A stretch of 64,000 nucleotides of DNA from JAENWD01 sp963796915 (GCA_963796915.1 CAWCNI010000002.1:310001-374000), one strand, 5' to 3'; shown: positions 17,041 to 26,320, numbered from the stretch's first letter. Numbers and translations are program-made. The notes: generated from the letters alone by a model not told the origin.

Positions 17041-18536
17041 GCAGCACCGCCGCCATCCTCGTCATCGACGACGAGGAGATCATGCGTGAAATCCTCGAGG
17101 CGCTGCTGACGCGGGAAGGGTATTCCGTGCGTCTCGCCGCCAGCGCAGAGGAAGGCCTGAGCCTCGCCCGCTCGCTGCCGTTCGACGCCGCGATTGTCGA
17201 CCTCATGCTGCCCGGCATGGACGGCATTGCCGCGCTCGAGGAGCTCAAGAAGATCGCCGACGACATGCCGGTCCTGATGATCACGGCGTTTGCGTCTGTG
17301 GAAACCGCGATCTCGGCGATGAAGCGCGGCGCGTTCGACTACATCACCAAGCCGTTCAAGAACGACGAAGTGCTGATCGTCGTGCGCAACGCGCTCGAAC
17401 GCAACCGCCTGGTCCGCGAGAACCGCCTGCTCCGCCGCACCGTCCAGGAGCAGTACCAGAAGTTCGCCAACATCATCGGCCGCAACCAGAAGATGCGGCA
17501 GGTGTTCGACCTGATCATCCAGGCCGCGCCGAGCCGATCGACGATTCTGATCCAGGGCGAGAGCGGCACCGGCAAGGAACTGGTGGCGCGGGCCATTCAC
17601 GCCAACTCGCCGCGGGCCGAGCGGGCGTTTGTCACGGTGAACTCCGGCAACCTGCCGCCCGATCTCCTCGAGTCCACGCTGTTTGGCCACGTGAAGGGCG
17701 CCTTCACTGGCGCGGTCTACCCGAAGAAGGGCCTGTTCGACCTGGCCGACAAGGGCAGCATCTTCTTCGACGAGATGGGCAACATCCCGCTCGAAACGCA
17801 GGCCAAGCTGCTGCGGGCGATGCAGGAACGCGAGTTCATGCGTCTGGGCGGGATGGAGACGATCAAGGTGGACGTCCGGATCATCGCGGCCACCAACGTG
17901 GACCTGCGCCGGATGGTCGAAGAGGGGCGGTTCCGCGAAGACCTCTACTACCGCCTGAACGTGATCAGCATCGAGCTGCCGCCCCTGCGCGACCGGAAGT
18001 CCGACGTCCCCTCGCTCGTCCAGCACTTCCTCCTGAAGTACGGCGAGGAGAATCTCAAGACCGGCATGGAGCTCGCGCCGGAAGCGCTCGACCTGATGAT
18101 GGAATACGACTGGCCCGGCAACGTCCGCGAGCTGGAAAACGTGATCGAGCGCGCCGTCGTGCTGACGACAGGCCCGCGCATCGGCACGGATCTGATCCCG
18201 GACAACGTGCGCCGGACGCCGGCGTTCCAGATCCCCGAGGTCAACGTGCCGCCCGAGGGCATCTCGTTCAAGGAAGTCATCACCGACTTCGAGAAGCGGC
18301 TGATCGAAACCACGCTCGAAGCGGCCGGCGGCGTGCAGAAGCGCGCCGCGGAGCTGCTGCACATCAAGCCGACGACGCTGAACGAGATGATCAAGCGCTA
18401 CGACATCCGGCCTCGCCGGCGTCGTCCAGCAGGCGAGGAGCCACTCGGCGACGGGAACGGCAACGGCTCGGGCGGCACGACTCCGACAGTGCCCTCCGGC
18501 GGCCGGCGCGTCTCGGCCGGCGTGGGCGACGAGTAG
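17037..18536 (+). CDS. NtrC-family sigma54-dependent response regulator
   Basis: The 499-residue protein is complete: receiver domain 1-125 with phospho-acceptor Asp55 (IVDLMLPGMDG) and Lys in YITKPF; AAA+ domain with Walker A GESGTGKE (174-181), the sigma54-contacting loop GAFTGA (221-226), Walker B IFFDEMGN (242-249) and the arginine-finger region NVRELENVIERA; then a Fis-type helix-turn-helix (GGVQKRAAELLHIKPTTLNEMIKRYDI) and a Gly-rich tail. It overlaps the kinase stop by 4 bp (ATGA), giving a coupled pair. Targets would carry -24/-12 promoters; the best such site in this window is at 43767. The usual helix Cys/Ala after VTVN is changed to SGNL. Confidence 0.95.
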   Translation: MSSTAAILVIDDEEIMREILEALLTREGYSVRLAASAEEGLSLARSLPFDAAIVDLMLPGMDGIAALEELKKIADDMPVLMITAFASVETAISAMKRGAFDYITKPFKNDEVLIVVRNALERNRLVRENRLLRRTVQEQYQKFANIIGRNQKMRQVFDLIIQAAPSRSTILIQGESGTGKELVARAIHANSPRAERAFVTVNSGNLPPDLLESTLFGHVKGAFTGAVYPKKGLFDLADKGSIFFDEMGNIPLETQAKLLRAMQEREFMRLGGMETIKVDVRIIAATNVDLRRMVEEGRFREDLYYRLNVISIELPPLRDRKSDVPSLVQHFLLKYGEENLKTGMELAPEALDLMMEYDWPGNVRELENVIERAVVLTTGPRIGTDLIPDNVRRTPAFQIPEVNVPPEGISFKEVITDFEKRLIETTLEAAGGVQKRAAELLHIKPTTLNEMIKRYDIRPRRRRPAGEEPLGDGNGNGSGGTTPTVPSGGRRVSAGVGDE

Positions 18537-18540
18537 GCGG

Positions 18541-19810
18541 CTACGACCGGAGCTTGGCCAGCATCCGCTCGTACTTGCTCGATGATCACGTCCCACCGGT
18601 AGTGCTTCCGGATGTATTCCTGCCCGTTGCGGCCCATCGCGGCCCGCAGCTCTTCGTCTGACAGCAGCAATCGCAGCGCCTCGACGAACTCATCGCGATC
18701 GGCGTAGAAGAGGCCGGCGTTGCTGCGCAGGCAGTGATCGACGAGGACCTCGCTGCGCGCGTTGGCCAGGATTGGCGTGCCGACGGCGAAGGCCTCCAGC
18801 GCGAGCAGCGAGAGACTTTCGTAGGGCGAAGGGACCGACACGATGGTCGCAGCCTCGAGCGCCAGCAGCCGCTCCCGCTCCGACAGCAGCCCGGCGAACC
18901 GGATCCAGCGTTCTTCCGGCAGCTTCATCAACTTGACGCCCATCAGCACGAGCGATGCGTCACCGCCGGCCTGCACGTAGCTCGAGAAGTACTCGATCAA
19001 CTCCTCGCAGCCCTTGCCGGGGTCGATGCGGCCGCCGTAGAGCGCGAACGGCCCGTAGAGGCGATGGCGCCGGCGAAACATCGCGCCCCGTCCGGCGATG
19101 TGCTCGGGCAGCGGCGCCTCGTCGTCTTTCGCGTCGGCGATGTCGGGTTCGTCGAGTGGCGTCGCCTCAGTGGCGTCTGGCTGAGCGTCCGGCCGCGCGT
19201 GCGGCAAATCCACACCACAGCCGACAGTTTCTTCGATGCCGGCCCGGATGGTGAAGTGCGTGGTCAGAAACCGGCGCTCCACTTCGGTGTTGTAGGCGAT
19301 CGCCGCCGGCAGCGAGAACATCTCCTTGTAGAGATCCAGGTGAATGGCCGGTTCGTCGTGCGCTGTCGGCACGAGGATGCTCTTGCCGGGCGCGACGCGG
19401 AGACCGAGGACCGTCGGCGCGTACAGGTAGGTGAAGAAGATGAGCGCGTCGTACTGCTTGTGCTGACGAGTCAGGTACTCGTTCAGCGCCGGCGACCATG
19501 GGCCCTGCCGTCGCAGCCACTCCATCTCCTGCTCGGGCGTATGTGGATTGGAGAAAATCCAGTCCGAGTACTGGTTGAACGACGCGATGTCACGGGTCTC
19601 GCTGACGGCGAATCGGCGCACGGTGACGCCGCGCACGCGGTCCGCGCCTTCCGGATACTCGTTCTTCCACGTGATGTAGTCGCGCGCGCAGGTGGTCAGC
19701 ACCTCCACGTCACATTTCGTGGCGAGTCGCTCGGCGATGAGGCGGCAGTGATACTCGGATCCGCCGAGAATTTCGGTGCCGTAGCGCTGGACGATGAACG
19801 CGAGCTTCAC
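18541..19810 (-). CDS. Family 4 glycosyltransferase (type A), frameshifted near 3' end
   Basis: A GT-B fold glycosyltransferase: MKLAFIVQRYGTEILGGSEY opens the N-domain, GRIDPGKGCEELIEYF begins the C-domain, and SPYESLSLLALEAFAVG is the nucleotide-sugar motif. The open frame continues to 18398 inside the sigma54 regulator gene, which is implausible. Deleting one base near 18575 (in GAGCAAGTACGAG, minus strand) gives the natural ending EQYERMLAKLRS-stop at 18541, so the two convergent genes just fail to overlap. An insert of about 45 Asp/Glu/Pro-rich residues interrupts the middle (near 195-240). It is paralogous to the type A gene at 22109, and its ATG overlaps the preceding type B gene. Confidence 0.85.
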
Positions 19811-20880
19811 GAGAGCCCTTCTTGCCGCTCGACGAGCGCCTTCAGGCGTTCGACCATGCGGTCTTCGCTGAAGTCGTCGAGGCGGCGATACTGTCGCTCG
19901 ATCACCCTGGCGCGCAGCGCCGGGTCGAAGGCGACCTGGCCGAGGAGTTCGGCCGCAATTTCCAGATCCTTGGGCGACCAGCTGATGCCGGCGCCGCCCA
20001 GTGTCTCGCCGACAGCGCCGGCGTCGTACGCGAACACCGGTACGCCGCTCGCCATGGCCTCGACCAGCGGCACGCAGAAACCCTCGTGCTCGCTGAGCGA
20101 CAGGTAGACGCTGGCGGTCCGATAGTACGCCGCCAGTTCCCAGTCGGTCACCGGTCCCGTGAACAGGAAGCGCTCGGGAAGCATCTGCAGCCGGGCGGCC
20201 AGCGCGCGCACAGCCGCGTAGTAGCGGGGGATGCCCTCGGTCCTGCCGACGAAGATGAACCGGTAGTTGGCGTCGATCAATCGCTTGTAGACCTCCGCCA
20301 GCCGGATGATGTCATCAACCCGCTTGTTCGGGACGATGCGGCCGACGAAGAGGAAGTTGGTGAGGCCGTCGTCGAGAATGCGTTCGAGGGCCGGGTGTGG
20401 CGGCGCGTCGGTCAGGCGGCGAACGTCCACGGCGATGGGCATCACGCCGGTGCGGGTGAAGCCAAGCGCCTCGAGCTCGCGGCGGTTGTAATCCGAGTCG
20501 CCCAGCGCGACATCGGTGTGGCCGACCAGGGTGGCGAGATCGCGCCGGCCGAGCGCGGCGATGCGGAACACTTCAGGCTGGTAGTCCGCAAAGAAATGCG
20601 CCGGCGTGATGTTGTGGTACTGAAGCACCCGGCCGTGCGGCAGCGCCGCGAACGCGGCGGTCATCGGCGAGGGCAGGGCGTAGTGGAAGATCGTCAGATC
20701 TCCGGCGCGCGACTCGTCGGCGGCAAACGGCCGGACTTCGTCGCGCATGTCTTCGTCGATCGTGAGTGCGTAGACGTGCGACTCGTGGCCCATCCGCCGC
20801 AGCAGATCGCGGACCTTGCGCGCTGAATCGCCGATCGCATCGCCGCGGTGCGCGGCAGGCACCCACTGGTTGATGAGCAT
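19807..20880 (-). CDS. Family 4 glycosyltransferase (type B)
   Basis: A complete 357-residue cytoplasmic or membrane-associated sugar transferase. The N-terminal domain contains HYALPSPMTAAFAALPHGR and VLQYHNITPAHFF, the hinge has VGRIVPNKRVDDIIRL, and the donor site is LSLSEHEGFCVPLVEAMASGVPV with the E-x7-E pattern of retaining GT4 enzymes. It is clearly paralogous to the gene just upstream (YHNITPPGYF, VGRVIPNKRIEDLV, EHEGFCVPLMEA), so the pair arose by duplication. Donor and acceptor are unknown. It is followed by a 4-bp overlap with a type A gene. Confidence 0.92.
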   Translation of the reverse strand: MLINQWVPAAHRGDAIGDSARKVRDLLRRMGHESHVYALTIDEDMRDEVRPFAADESRAGDLTIFHYALPSPMTAAFAALPHGRVLQYHNITPAHFFADYQPEVFRIAALGRRDLATLVGHTDVALGDSDYNRRELEALGFTRTGVMPIAVDVRRLTDAPPHPALERILDDGLTNFLFVGRIVPNKRVDDIIRLAEVYKRLIDANYRFIFVGRTEGIPRYYAAVRALAARLQMLPERFLFTGPVTDWELAAYYRTASVYLSLSEHEGFCVPLVEAMASGVPVFAYDAGAVGETLGGAGISWSPKDLEIAAELLGQVAFDPALRARVIERQYRRLDDFSEDRMVERLKALVERQEGLS

Positions 20881-20899
20881 GGCAGTCGGACAGGCGCTG

Positions 20900-22112
20900 T
20901 CAGGCGTCCTGATCCGGCACCTCCAGCGGGCAGTCCCTTGTAGATGCCGGGGCGGTACTTGCGCAGCTCTTCGAGGCGTTCGTACGCCGCAAGCTGGGAC
21001 CAGAAATCGAAGGTCACCGCCGGCGCCGGCGCGCGCGGCGTCCTGGCGATCTCGTCGACGAACCCCAGCAGCGTGCGCCCGAAATCACGAGTTTCGAGCC
21101 GGGCCAGCGCAGCATCCTGGGAAAGGAGGATCCGCTCGTAGAGCTGCCGGTCGGACAGGATGGCGTCCAGCACAGCGGCGACGTGCCGCGGGTCGCGGTT
21201 CTCGTAGAGGACGCCGCCGCCATCGAGTGTGGCAGGCACGGCGGTGGCGGCATACGCGAGGACCGGAAGGCGCATATGGAACGCCTCCATCAGCGGCACG
21301 CAGAATCCCTCGTGCTCGCTGGCGCAGAGGAACAGGTCCGCGACCTCGTAGTAGGCCGACAGCTCTTCGTCGCTGACATGGCCCGCAAGGTGGACGTGCC
21401 TGGTGCCGAGTGACGCCGCCACCTGCTGGACCATCGCCAGGTACTTCTCGAAGCCACCGTAGGAGCCGACGAGGAGCAGGCGCGACCGCGGGTTGAAGTG
21501 CGACTGATAGGCGTGGAAGATGCGGACGAGATCTTCGATCCGTTTGTTGGGAATGACCCGGCCCACAAACAGGATGTTGGTCCACTCGTCGTCAAACGCC
21601 GCCGTGACGTGTCGATCGCGCGCGCCCTGGAGGTGGGTGAAATCCGGCACCACCGGCAGGACGGCCGTCCGCGGGAACCCGAGCGCCGCGAGCTCCTGCC
21701 GATTGAACTCCGAATCGCCCAGCGCCAGATCGCAGCGATCCACATACGCGCCGAGCTCGCGCCGTCCCTTCCAGCACAACTCGACCAGCTGCTGGTGGAC
21801 GCCGACGAAGTAACCCGGCGGCGTGATGTTGTGGTAGATGAGCGCCATCCGATCGGGCAGTGCATAGGCGACGCGGGAAGCGCGCGAGCCGATCGAGAAA
21901 TGATGGAGGAGGAGATTGTCGGGATGGCTCGCGTCCACCAGGTCGCGATAGTCGTAGGTGAGCGACTCCAGGCGCGGGTCCGCCGTCTCCACGAAGATCT
22001 CGGAATCGTAGCCGGCCGCGCGCAGCACCCGGTGGATGCCGAGGACCTCGTGGCCGATGGCGTCGCCGTAGCCCAGCGTGGCCAGGACCTGGTGGACGGC
22101 GCGGACTGTCAT
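20900..22112 (-). CDS. Family 4 glycosyltransferase (type B), probably frameshifted near 3' end
   Basis: ATG 22112 overlaps the stop of the type A gene upstream by 4 bp. The GT-B motifs are LIYHNITPPGYFVGVHQQL, CDLALGDSEFNRQEL, ILFVGRVIPNKRIEDLVRIF and CASEHEGFCVPLMEAF. The open frame runs on to 20694, 187 bp into the next gene, with a low-quality tail. Dropping one base of the GGG at 20928-20930 (plus strand) would give the ending YKGLP-LEVPDQDA-stop at 20900, 19 bp before the next ATG. I infer that indel from context only, so the true end is uncertain; without it the protein has about 470 residues. Confidence 0.8.
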
Positions 22113-23395
22113 GCGCGGACAGGCCCTGCCGGCACTCCGGACAGCACGTCGTCGGCCGGCGGCAGCGTGCGCGAGCGCCGCGCAAAGAAGCCCGGCAGGG
22201 GAGCAGGCTGACGGCGCCGTTCCGGCGCGTCGCTCGAGAGCTGCTCGAACATGTCGAGATACTTCTTCTCGATCACCGGCCAGGCATAGTGGCTCTGAAA
22301 GTAGCCGCGCCCGTTGCTGCCGAGCGCGTCGCTCAGGGACGGGCTGGTGGTGATGGCGTACAACGTCGCGGCGAACTCCCGGTAGCTCTCGTAGAACAGA
22401 CCGCCGTTGCTGCGCAGGCACTGCCCCTTCAGCACGTCGCACCGGCCGTTGGCCAGCACCGGCTTGCCGAGCGCCCACGCCTCGAGCGCCACCATCGACA
22501 GGCTCTCGTAGTACGACGGCATGATGAGGACGTCGGCGGCCGTCATCGCGTCGAACTTGTCGCGGTCGGACACGAAGCCAAGGTGCACGATCCGCGGGTC
22601 GTCCGGGAGCGGCAGGATCGACTTTCCGATCAGCACCAGCTTCAGCTGGCCCGGCATCGTCCGCTCGAACCGCCCGAAGAAGTCGAACAGCTCGTGGCAG
22701 CCCTTGTTTTCGTCGATGCGCCCGACGTAGATGGCAAACGGGCCGGTGATCCCGAACTGCTGCCTGAACCGATCGGGCTCGGTCCGCGCCGGCACGTCCG
22801 AGCCCACGCCGACGACGACGCCGGGCAGCGGCTCGCCGGCGACGTGCTCGATCATGGCGCGTTCCTCGAAGGAGTTGAACATCAGCGCGCCGACTCCGCG
22901 GAACAGCGGCGGGAAGATCCCGAGGCCGATGGCCGCGTCGCGCTCGGCGGTCGGCACGAGGATGGCGCGGCCGGGCACTGCGCGCGCGCCGTGGAACGCC
23001 TGATAGTAGCGATAGCTGAAGAACACATGCCAGTCGAACCGGCCGTCACCCGCCGCCAGGTGGCGAATGAGCGCGGGGCTCGTTGGGCCCTCGCTGTCGA
23101 GCCACGCCAGCTCGTCGGCGATTGAGTGCTGGCGCGTGAACACCGTCGCGGAGTGCCTGCCGAACGACGCCACGTCGCGCGGATGTGCGACAGGAAACCT
23201 GCGGACAGTGACGCCGCGGACCTGTTCCACGCCTGCCGGGAACTCGTTCGCCCACGTCACGTAGTCGCGCGCGCAGGTCGTCAGCACCTCCACGTCGATG
23301 TGCGGGGCCAGCCGCTCGGCGACGTATCGTGCGTGCAGTTCCGCGCCGCCATTGATGTCCGCGCCGTAGCGCTGGACGACAATCGCGACCTTCAC
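22109..23395 (-). CDS. Family 4 glycosyltransferase (type A)
   Basis: A complete 428-residue GT-B enzyme beginning MKVAIVVQRYGADINGGAEL, with VEVLTTCARDYVTWANEFP shared almost word for word with the other type A enzyme at 18541. C-terminal motifs are AIYVGRIDENKGCHELFDFF, PSYYESLSMVALEAWALGKP and LRSNGGLFYESYREF. In this family the substrate is usually a nucleotide-activated hexose and the acceptor a lipid-linked glycan or protein. It overlaps its neighbours by 4 bp on both sides. The final 40 residues are Arg/Pro-rich and nonconserved in appearance. Confidence 0.92.
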   Translation of the reverse strand: MKVAIVVQRYGADINGGAELHARYVAERLAPHIDVEVLTTCARDYVTWANEFPAGVEQVRGVTVRRFPVAHPRDVASFGRHSATVFTRQHSIADELAWLDSEGPTSPALIRHLAAGDGRFDWHVFFSYRYYQAFHGARAVPGRAILVPTAERDAAIGLGIFPPLFRGVGALMFNSFEERAMIEHVAGEPLPGVVVGVGSDVPARTEPDRFRQQFGITGPFAIYVGRIDENKGCHELFDFFGRFERTMPGQLKLVLIGKSILPLPDDPRIVHLGFVSDRDKFDAMTAADVLIMPSYYESLSMVALEAWALGKPVLANGRCDVLKGQCLRSNGGLFYESYREFAATLYAITTSPSLSDALGSNGRGYFQSHYAWPVIEKKYLDMFEQLSSDAPERRRQPAPLPGFFARRSRTLPPADDVLSGVPAGPVRA

Positions 23396-24549
23396 GGCCG
23401 ATGAGGATCCGCGTCCGGCGCCGGGTCGGTGCCCGGGCTCTGTGCTTCTGGCTCGTGGCCGGCAGCCGCCTGCGGTGCCGGCGGCTCCGCATCGCGACTC
23501 GACGCGACAATCTCCGGTGCCGGATCGACCGCCGCAGGCGTGAAACCGTCCTCCGCGTCGTCGGCGCCTTCGTCTGCGCCGTTGTCCTGGAGTTGTTCGT
23601 CGGTTGCGGGCGTCTGGCCGGGGGCCGCCTGGGCCGACGGATCGACGAAGCCGGGTCCGCTGCGCCGGCCACGGCGACGGCGACGCCGGCGGGACCTGAG
23701 GCTTTCGCCACCGGTGATCGGATCCGCGTCGGGAGCGGCCCCGCTTGTGGCCACTGGCGGAGCGGCGGACGCTGGTTGCTGCGCCGCCGGGCGGTCGACA
23801 GGTTCCGGCCTCGGCGTGCGGTCGCCGCGGTCCCAGCGCTCGTTCCGCTCGCCGCGGTCCTGACGCTCGCCGCGATCCGACCGGTCACCGCGCTCCGGCC
23901 GTTCGCTGCGATCGCGTGCGCCGCGGTCGCGGTCGCGGTCGCCGCGGTCGCGATCCTGGCGTTCCCGGTCCGGACGCTCACCGCGTTCGCTGCGCGCATC
24001 CGGTTTGTATTGCACGACGGCCTCGAGCGCGCGCGCCCGGCGCTCGTTGAAGTCGAGCCGGCCGGCGATCGACTCCACGCGCATCTGCATGTTCTTGACG
24101 TCGATGCCCGTGCGCGTCATCTCGACGACCAGGTTGTGCATGACCTCGTAGACGAGGACGTCGCGTTCCGCGCGGTCGAGCAGATACCGGTTGATCTGCG
24201 TCTGCACGTGCAGGGCGTGAATCAACGGGTTCGGGCTGAAGAACAGCTTCAGAATCGGCTGCAGCAGGCGGCGGATGAAGGCGACCACCGGATTGCCCGA
24301 GCGGATCAGGGTCTGGTCGTCGAACTCATACGTCGGGGGAATGTCGAGCTGCGCGGCGCGGCGGAAATGATCGAGGAGATCGGAGCGCACGCCCTTGGGG
24401 TCGAGAAACTTCTCGAGGCGAATCTTCGCCAGCTCCTGGATTTGCGCTTCGGTGTAGTCGACGCCCCGCTTGTCGCGGATGCGGGCGCGGATCTGCGCCA
24501 TGATCTGCTCGACGTCGACTGCGTCGGCACGTACGTTGAAATCGGCCAT
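23392..24549 (-). CDS. Hypothetical protein with helical N-terminus and Arg/Asp-rich disordered region
   Basis: ATG 24549 gives 385 residues; a GTG two codons earlier is less likely. Residues 1-190 are helical and conserved-looking (QIMAQIRARIRDKRGVDYTE, LAKIRLEKFLDPKGVRSDLL, SPNPLIHALHVQTQINRYLL). Residues about 195-270 are a charged repeat of Arg with Asp/Glu (RGERPDRERQDRDRGDRDRD), and then comes SRRRRRRRRGRRSGPGF, which recalls RNase E-type or nucleolar RNA-binding tails, followed by an acidic Pro/Ala tail. Similar N-terminal regions accompany glycosyltransferases in Acidobacteriota, from memory. Function unknown; location between the prenyltransferase and four glycosyltransferases suggests a scaffold or regulator of that machinery. 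Confidence 0.75.
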   Translation of the reverse strand: MADFNVRADAVDVEQIMAQIRARIRDKRGVDYTEAQIQELAKIRLEKFLDPKGVRSDLLDHFRRAAQLDIPPTYEFDDQTLIRSGNPVVAFIRRLLQPILKLFFSPNPLIHALHVQTQINRYLLDRAERDVLVYEVMHNLVVEMTRTGIDVKNMQMRVESIAGRLDFNERRARALEAVVQYKPDARSERGERPDRERQDRDRGDRDRDRGARDRSERPERGDRSDRGERQDRGERNERWDRGDRTPRPEPVDRPAAQQPASAAPPVATSGAAPDADPITGGESLRSRRRRRRRGRRSGPGFVDPSAQAAPGQTPATDEQLQDNGADEGADDAEDGFTPAAVDPAPEIVASSRDAEPPAPQAAAGHEPEAQSPGTDPAPDADPHRP

Positions 24550-24606
24550 CGGCACCTCACTTCGACGCGCGCTGGTGCGCGCGCCGACTGTTCTTGTGCC
24601 GGAGCG

Positions 24607-25560
24607 TCAGATTCCGAAGGGCCGGTAGATGATCACGGCGACCGCGAGACCCCACATGGCCACGCAGGCGAGCAGTGGTCGATCGTTCAGCAGCAGTTCC
24701 GCGGGACTTCCGCCCCCGTCCTTGCGATGGACCAGGTACAGGTACCGGAAGATGCCATACAACGGAAACGGAATCGTCAGCCCCAGCAGGGACGTCCCGA
24801 ACCTCTCAGCCGTCTCGTGGCTCGTGGCGTAGAGCATGTAGGCCATCAAGGTCGAGGCCGTCACTACGCCAATCATCTGATCGAGCAGATACGGGCTGTA
24901 TTCCTGCAGGATCCGTCGATGCCCGATGGCACCGTCGGCCAGCAGCACAATCTCGTGGCGGCGCTTGCTCAGACCCAGGAACAGGGCCAGCAGAATCGTG
25001 CAGATCAGCAGCCACTGGCTGATCGGCACGTCGATCGCGACGGCTCCTGCCACCACACGGAGCACGAACCCGATGGCGATGGTGAGCACGTCGATGATGA
25101 CGATGTGTTTGAGCGGCCCGGAATAGGCCACCAGGAGAACCAGATAGGCGGTTGCGACGAGGCCGAAGTTGCGCCCCATCGACCACGCCGCGACCAGGCC
25201 GCCGATACCGAGCACGGCTGCCGCGGCCACGGCGACAGCAACGGGGAGTGCGCCCGAGGCAATCGGGCGCTCACGCTTGCGCGGATGCTGGCGGTCGCGC
25301 TCCCGGTCGCTGATGTCGTTGACCAGGTAGACGACGCCGGCCAGGGCGCAGAAAATGGCGAAGGCCTCCGACGCGCGAATGACGGCGGAGAGATCGGTCA
25401 GCCGCTGGCCGAAGAGCAGGCCCGCGAAGACAAAGAGATTTTTCGTCCACTCGCCGGGGCGGACCGAGATGATTAGGTTCGCCGCAAGCGAGCGGTCGGC
25501 CGTCTGTCGACCAGTTACCAGATTGGACACCGCGAGTTCGGACAGAGGCGTGCGCGCCAC
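24607..25560 (-). CDS. UbiA-family prenyltransferase, decaprenyl-phosphate phosphoribosyltransferase-like
   Basis: An integral membrane protein of 317 residues with eight or nine hydrophobic helices. The first Asp-rich motif N81-D82-x2-D85-x3-D89 (NDISDRERDRQHP, then KRERPIASG) and the WTKNLFVFAGLLFG opening are those of decaprenyl-phosphate phosphoribose synthases, which transfer phosphoribose from PRPP to a polyprenyl phosphate. The second site is LGLSKRRHEIVLL. Its product could supply an unusual pentose carrier for the adjacent glycosyltransferases, but no matching epimerase is present in the window. The GTG at 25560 is used; a later GTG near residue 11 is possible. Confidence 0.85.
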   Translation of the reverse strand: MARTPLSELAVSNLVTGRQTADRSLAANLIISVRPGEWTKNLFVFAGLLFGQRLTDLSAVIRASEAFAIFCALAGVVYLVNDISDRERDRQHPRKRERPIASGALPVAVAVAAAAVLGIGGLVAAWSMGRNFGLVATAYLVLLVAYSGPLKHIVIIDVLTIAIGFVLRVVAGAVAIDVPISQWLLICTILLALFLGLSKRRHEIVLLADGAIGHRRILQEYSPYLLDQMIGVVTASTLMAYMLYATSHETAERFGTSLLGLTIPFPLYGIFRYLYLVHRKDGGGSPAELLLNDRPLLACVAMWGLAVAVIIYRPFGI

Positions 25561-25584
25561 GGCAGCGCGGTTCGCGGATCGCGA

Positions 25585-25935
25585 CTACGCTTTGGAGCCG
25601 TTGAAGCTCTTCAGCGCTTCGGCCTCTGTATCGAACGTCTCGAATACCGTCGTCAGCTTCGTAATCGCCAGCAGGTCGTTGATTCGCTTGGTCAGGTTGA
25701 CCAGCTTCAGGCTTCCGCTCTGGCGGCTCACCGTCGTGTAGGTGCGGACGATCTCGCCCAGCCCCGCGCTGTCGATGTACGGCACGCCCTCGAGGTTCAA
25801 GAGAAGCTTTTTCTGGCCCTGATGGATAAGGCTGTTGACCTTGTCCTTCAGCAGCTCGTCGCCCTCGCCGAGGGTCATCTTGCCCTTCAGGTCGAGAATC
25901 GTCACATCACCGACGATTCGTTCCTCGATCAGCAT
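25585..25935 (-). CDS. STAS-domain anti-sigma factor antagonist (SpoIIAA/RsbV-like)
   Basis: The 116-residue protein is one STAS domain: IEERIVGDVTILDLKGKMTL opens the fold, and VPYIDSAGLGEIVRTYT carries the phosphorylatable Ser56 in the conserved DSAGLG turn. Such proteins bind and titrate anti-sigma kinases in partner-switching, and release occurs after dephosphorylation. No anti-sigma kinase or PP2C phosphatase gene is adjacent. It is the first gene of the minus-strand glycan operon (24 bp before the prenyltransferase), behind a good promoter, so it may tune that operon or a remote sigma factor. Confidence 0.92.
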   Translation of the reverse strand: MLIEERIVGDVTILDLKGKMTLGEGDELLKDKVNSLIHQGQKKLLLNLEGVPYIDSAGLGEIVRTYTTVSRQSGSLKLVNLTKRINDLLAITKLTTVFETFDTEAEALKSFNGSKA

Positions 25936-25967
25936 GGAAGCAGTCCTCCGCCCGTTTCAAAGAGTTG

Positions 25968-25996
25968 AGCCTATCGTACGCGGTAGCACCGGTCAA
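25968..25996 (-). promoter_or_regulatory. Sigma70-type promoter for the STAS/glycan operon
   Basis: On the minus strand TTGACC (25996-25991), a 17-bp spacer and TAGGCT (25973-25968) lie 33 bp before the STAS start. The -10 keeps the TAnnnT pattern only. Confidence 0.45.
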
Positions 25997-26022
25997 CGCT
26001 GTTCGGGTGCGCAGCGCCGGCC

Positions 26023-26058
26023 AAAAAAAAGGCGTCGGTCCAGATTCTGGATCGACGC
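26023..26058 (-). terminator. Rho-independent terminator after rpsU
   Basis: On the minus strand a 14-bp stem GGCGTCGATCCAGA / TCTGGACCGACGCC with one mismatch and a tight loop is followed by eight T residues. It lies 65 bp past the rpsU stop and isolates it from the STAS operon. Confidence 0.88.
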
Positions 26059-26122
26059 CCTGTTGTGGTTGCACACGCGCGGCGGGCCGTAAAACCACCC
26101 GCGCCGTGTCCGGAAAGGGGGG

Positions 26123-26320
26123 TTATTCGGCTTCGCGCCGCATCTTCTTGCGATTCCGCTTCCGAGCCAATGCCTGCTTGGCGCGGCGCTTGTCGCCCGG
26201 CTTCAAGTAGAACGAGTGCTTCTTGATATCCTTGATGATATCTTCCTGCTGCACCTTTCGCTTGAAGCGCCGGAGGGCACTCTCGATCGACTCGCCCTCC
26301 TGAACCTTTACTTCCGCCAC
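26123..26320 (-). CDS. rpsU: 30S ribosomal protein S21
   Basis: The 65-residue basic protein opens AEVKVQEGESIESALRRFKR and ends with a Lys/Arg-rich helix (KQALARKRNRKKMRREAE), as in bacterial S21, which helps anchor the mRNA start region on the 30S subunit. The conserved IKKHSFYLKPGDKR block is slightly different from the enterobacterial form but normal for other phyla. It is a single-gene unit with a strong terminator and is divergent from purD. Confidence 0.97.
   Translation of the reverse strand: MAEVKVQEGESIESALRRFKRKVQQEDIIKDIKKHSFYLKPGDKRRAKQALARKRNRKKMRREAE

Noticed and set aside
18398..18540. Long C-terminal extension of the type A glycosyltransferase overlapping the NtrC-like gene
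   Set aside because: Low-complexity Pro/Ser/Arg tail is read from the opposite strand of the regulator; a one-base indel at GTAC gives a natural stop at 18541.
20694..20899. Long C-terminal extension of the type B glycosyltransferase
   Set aside because: It is the shadow of the next gene in another frame; a shorter end at 20900 fits operon spacing, though this remains uncertain.
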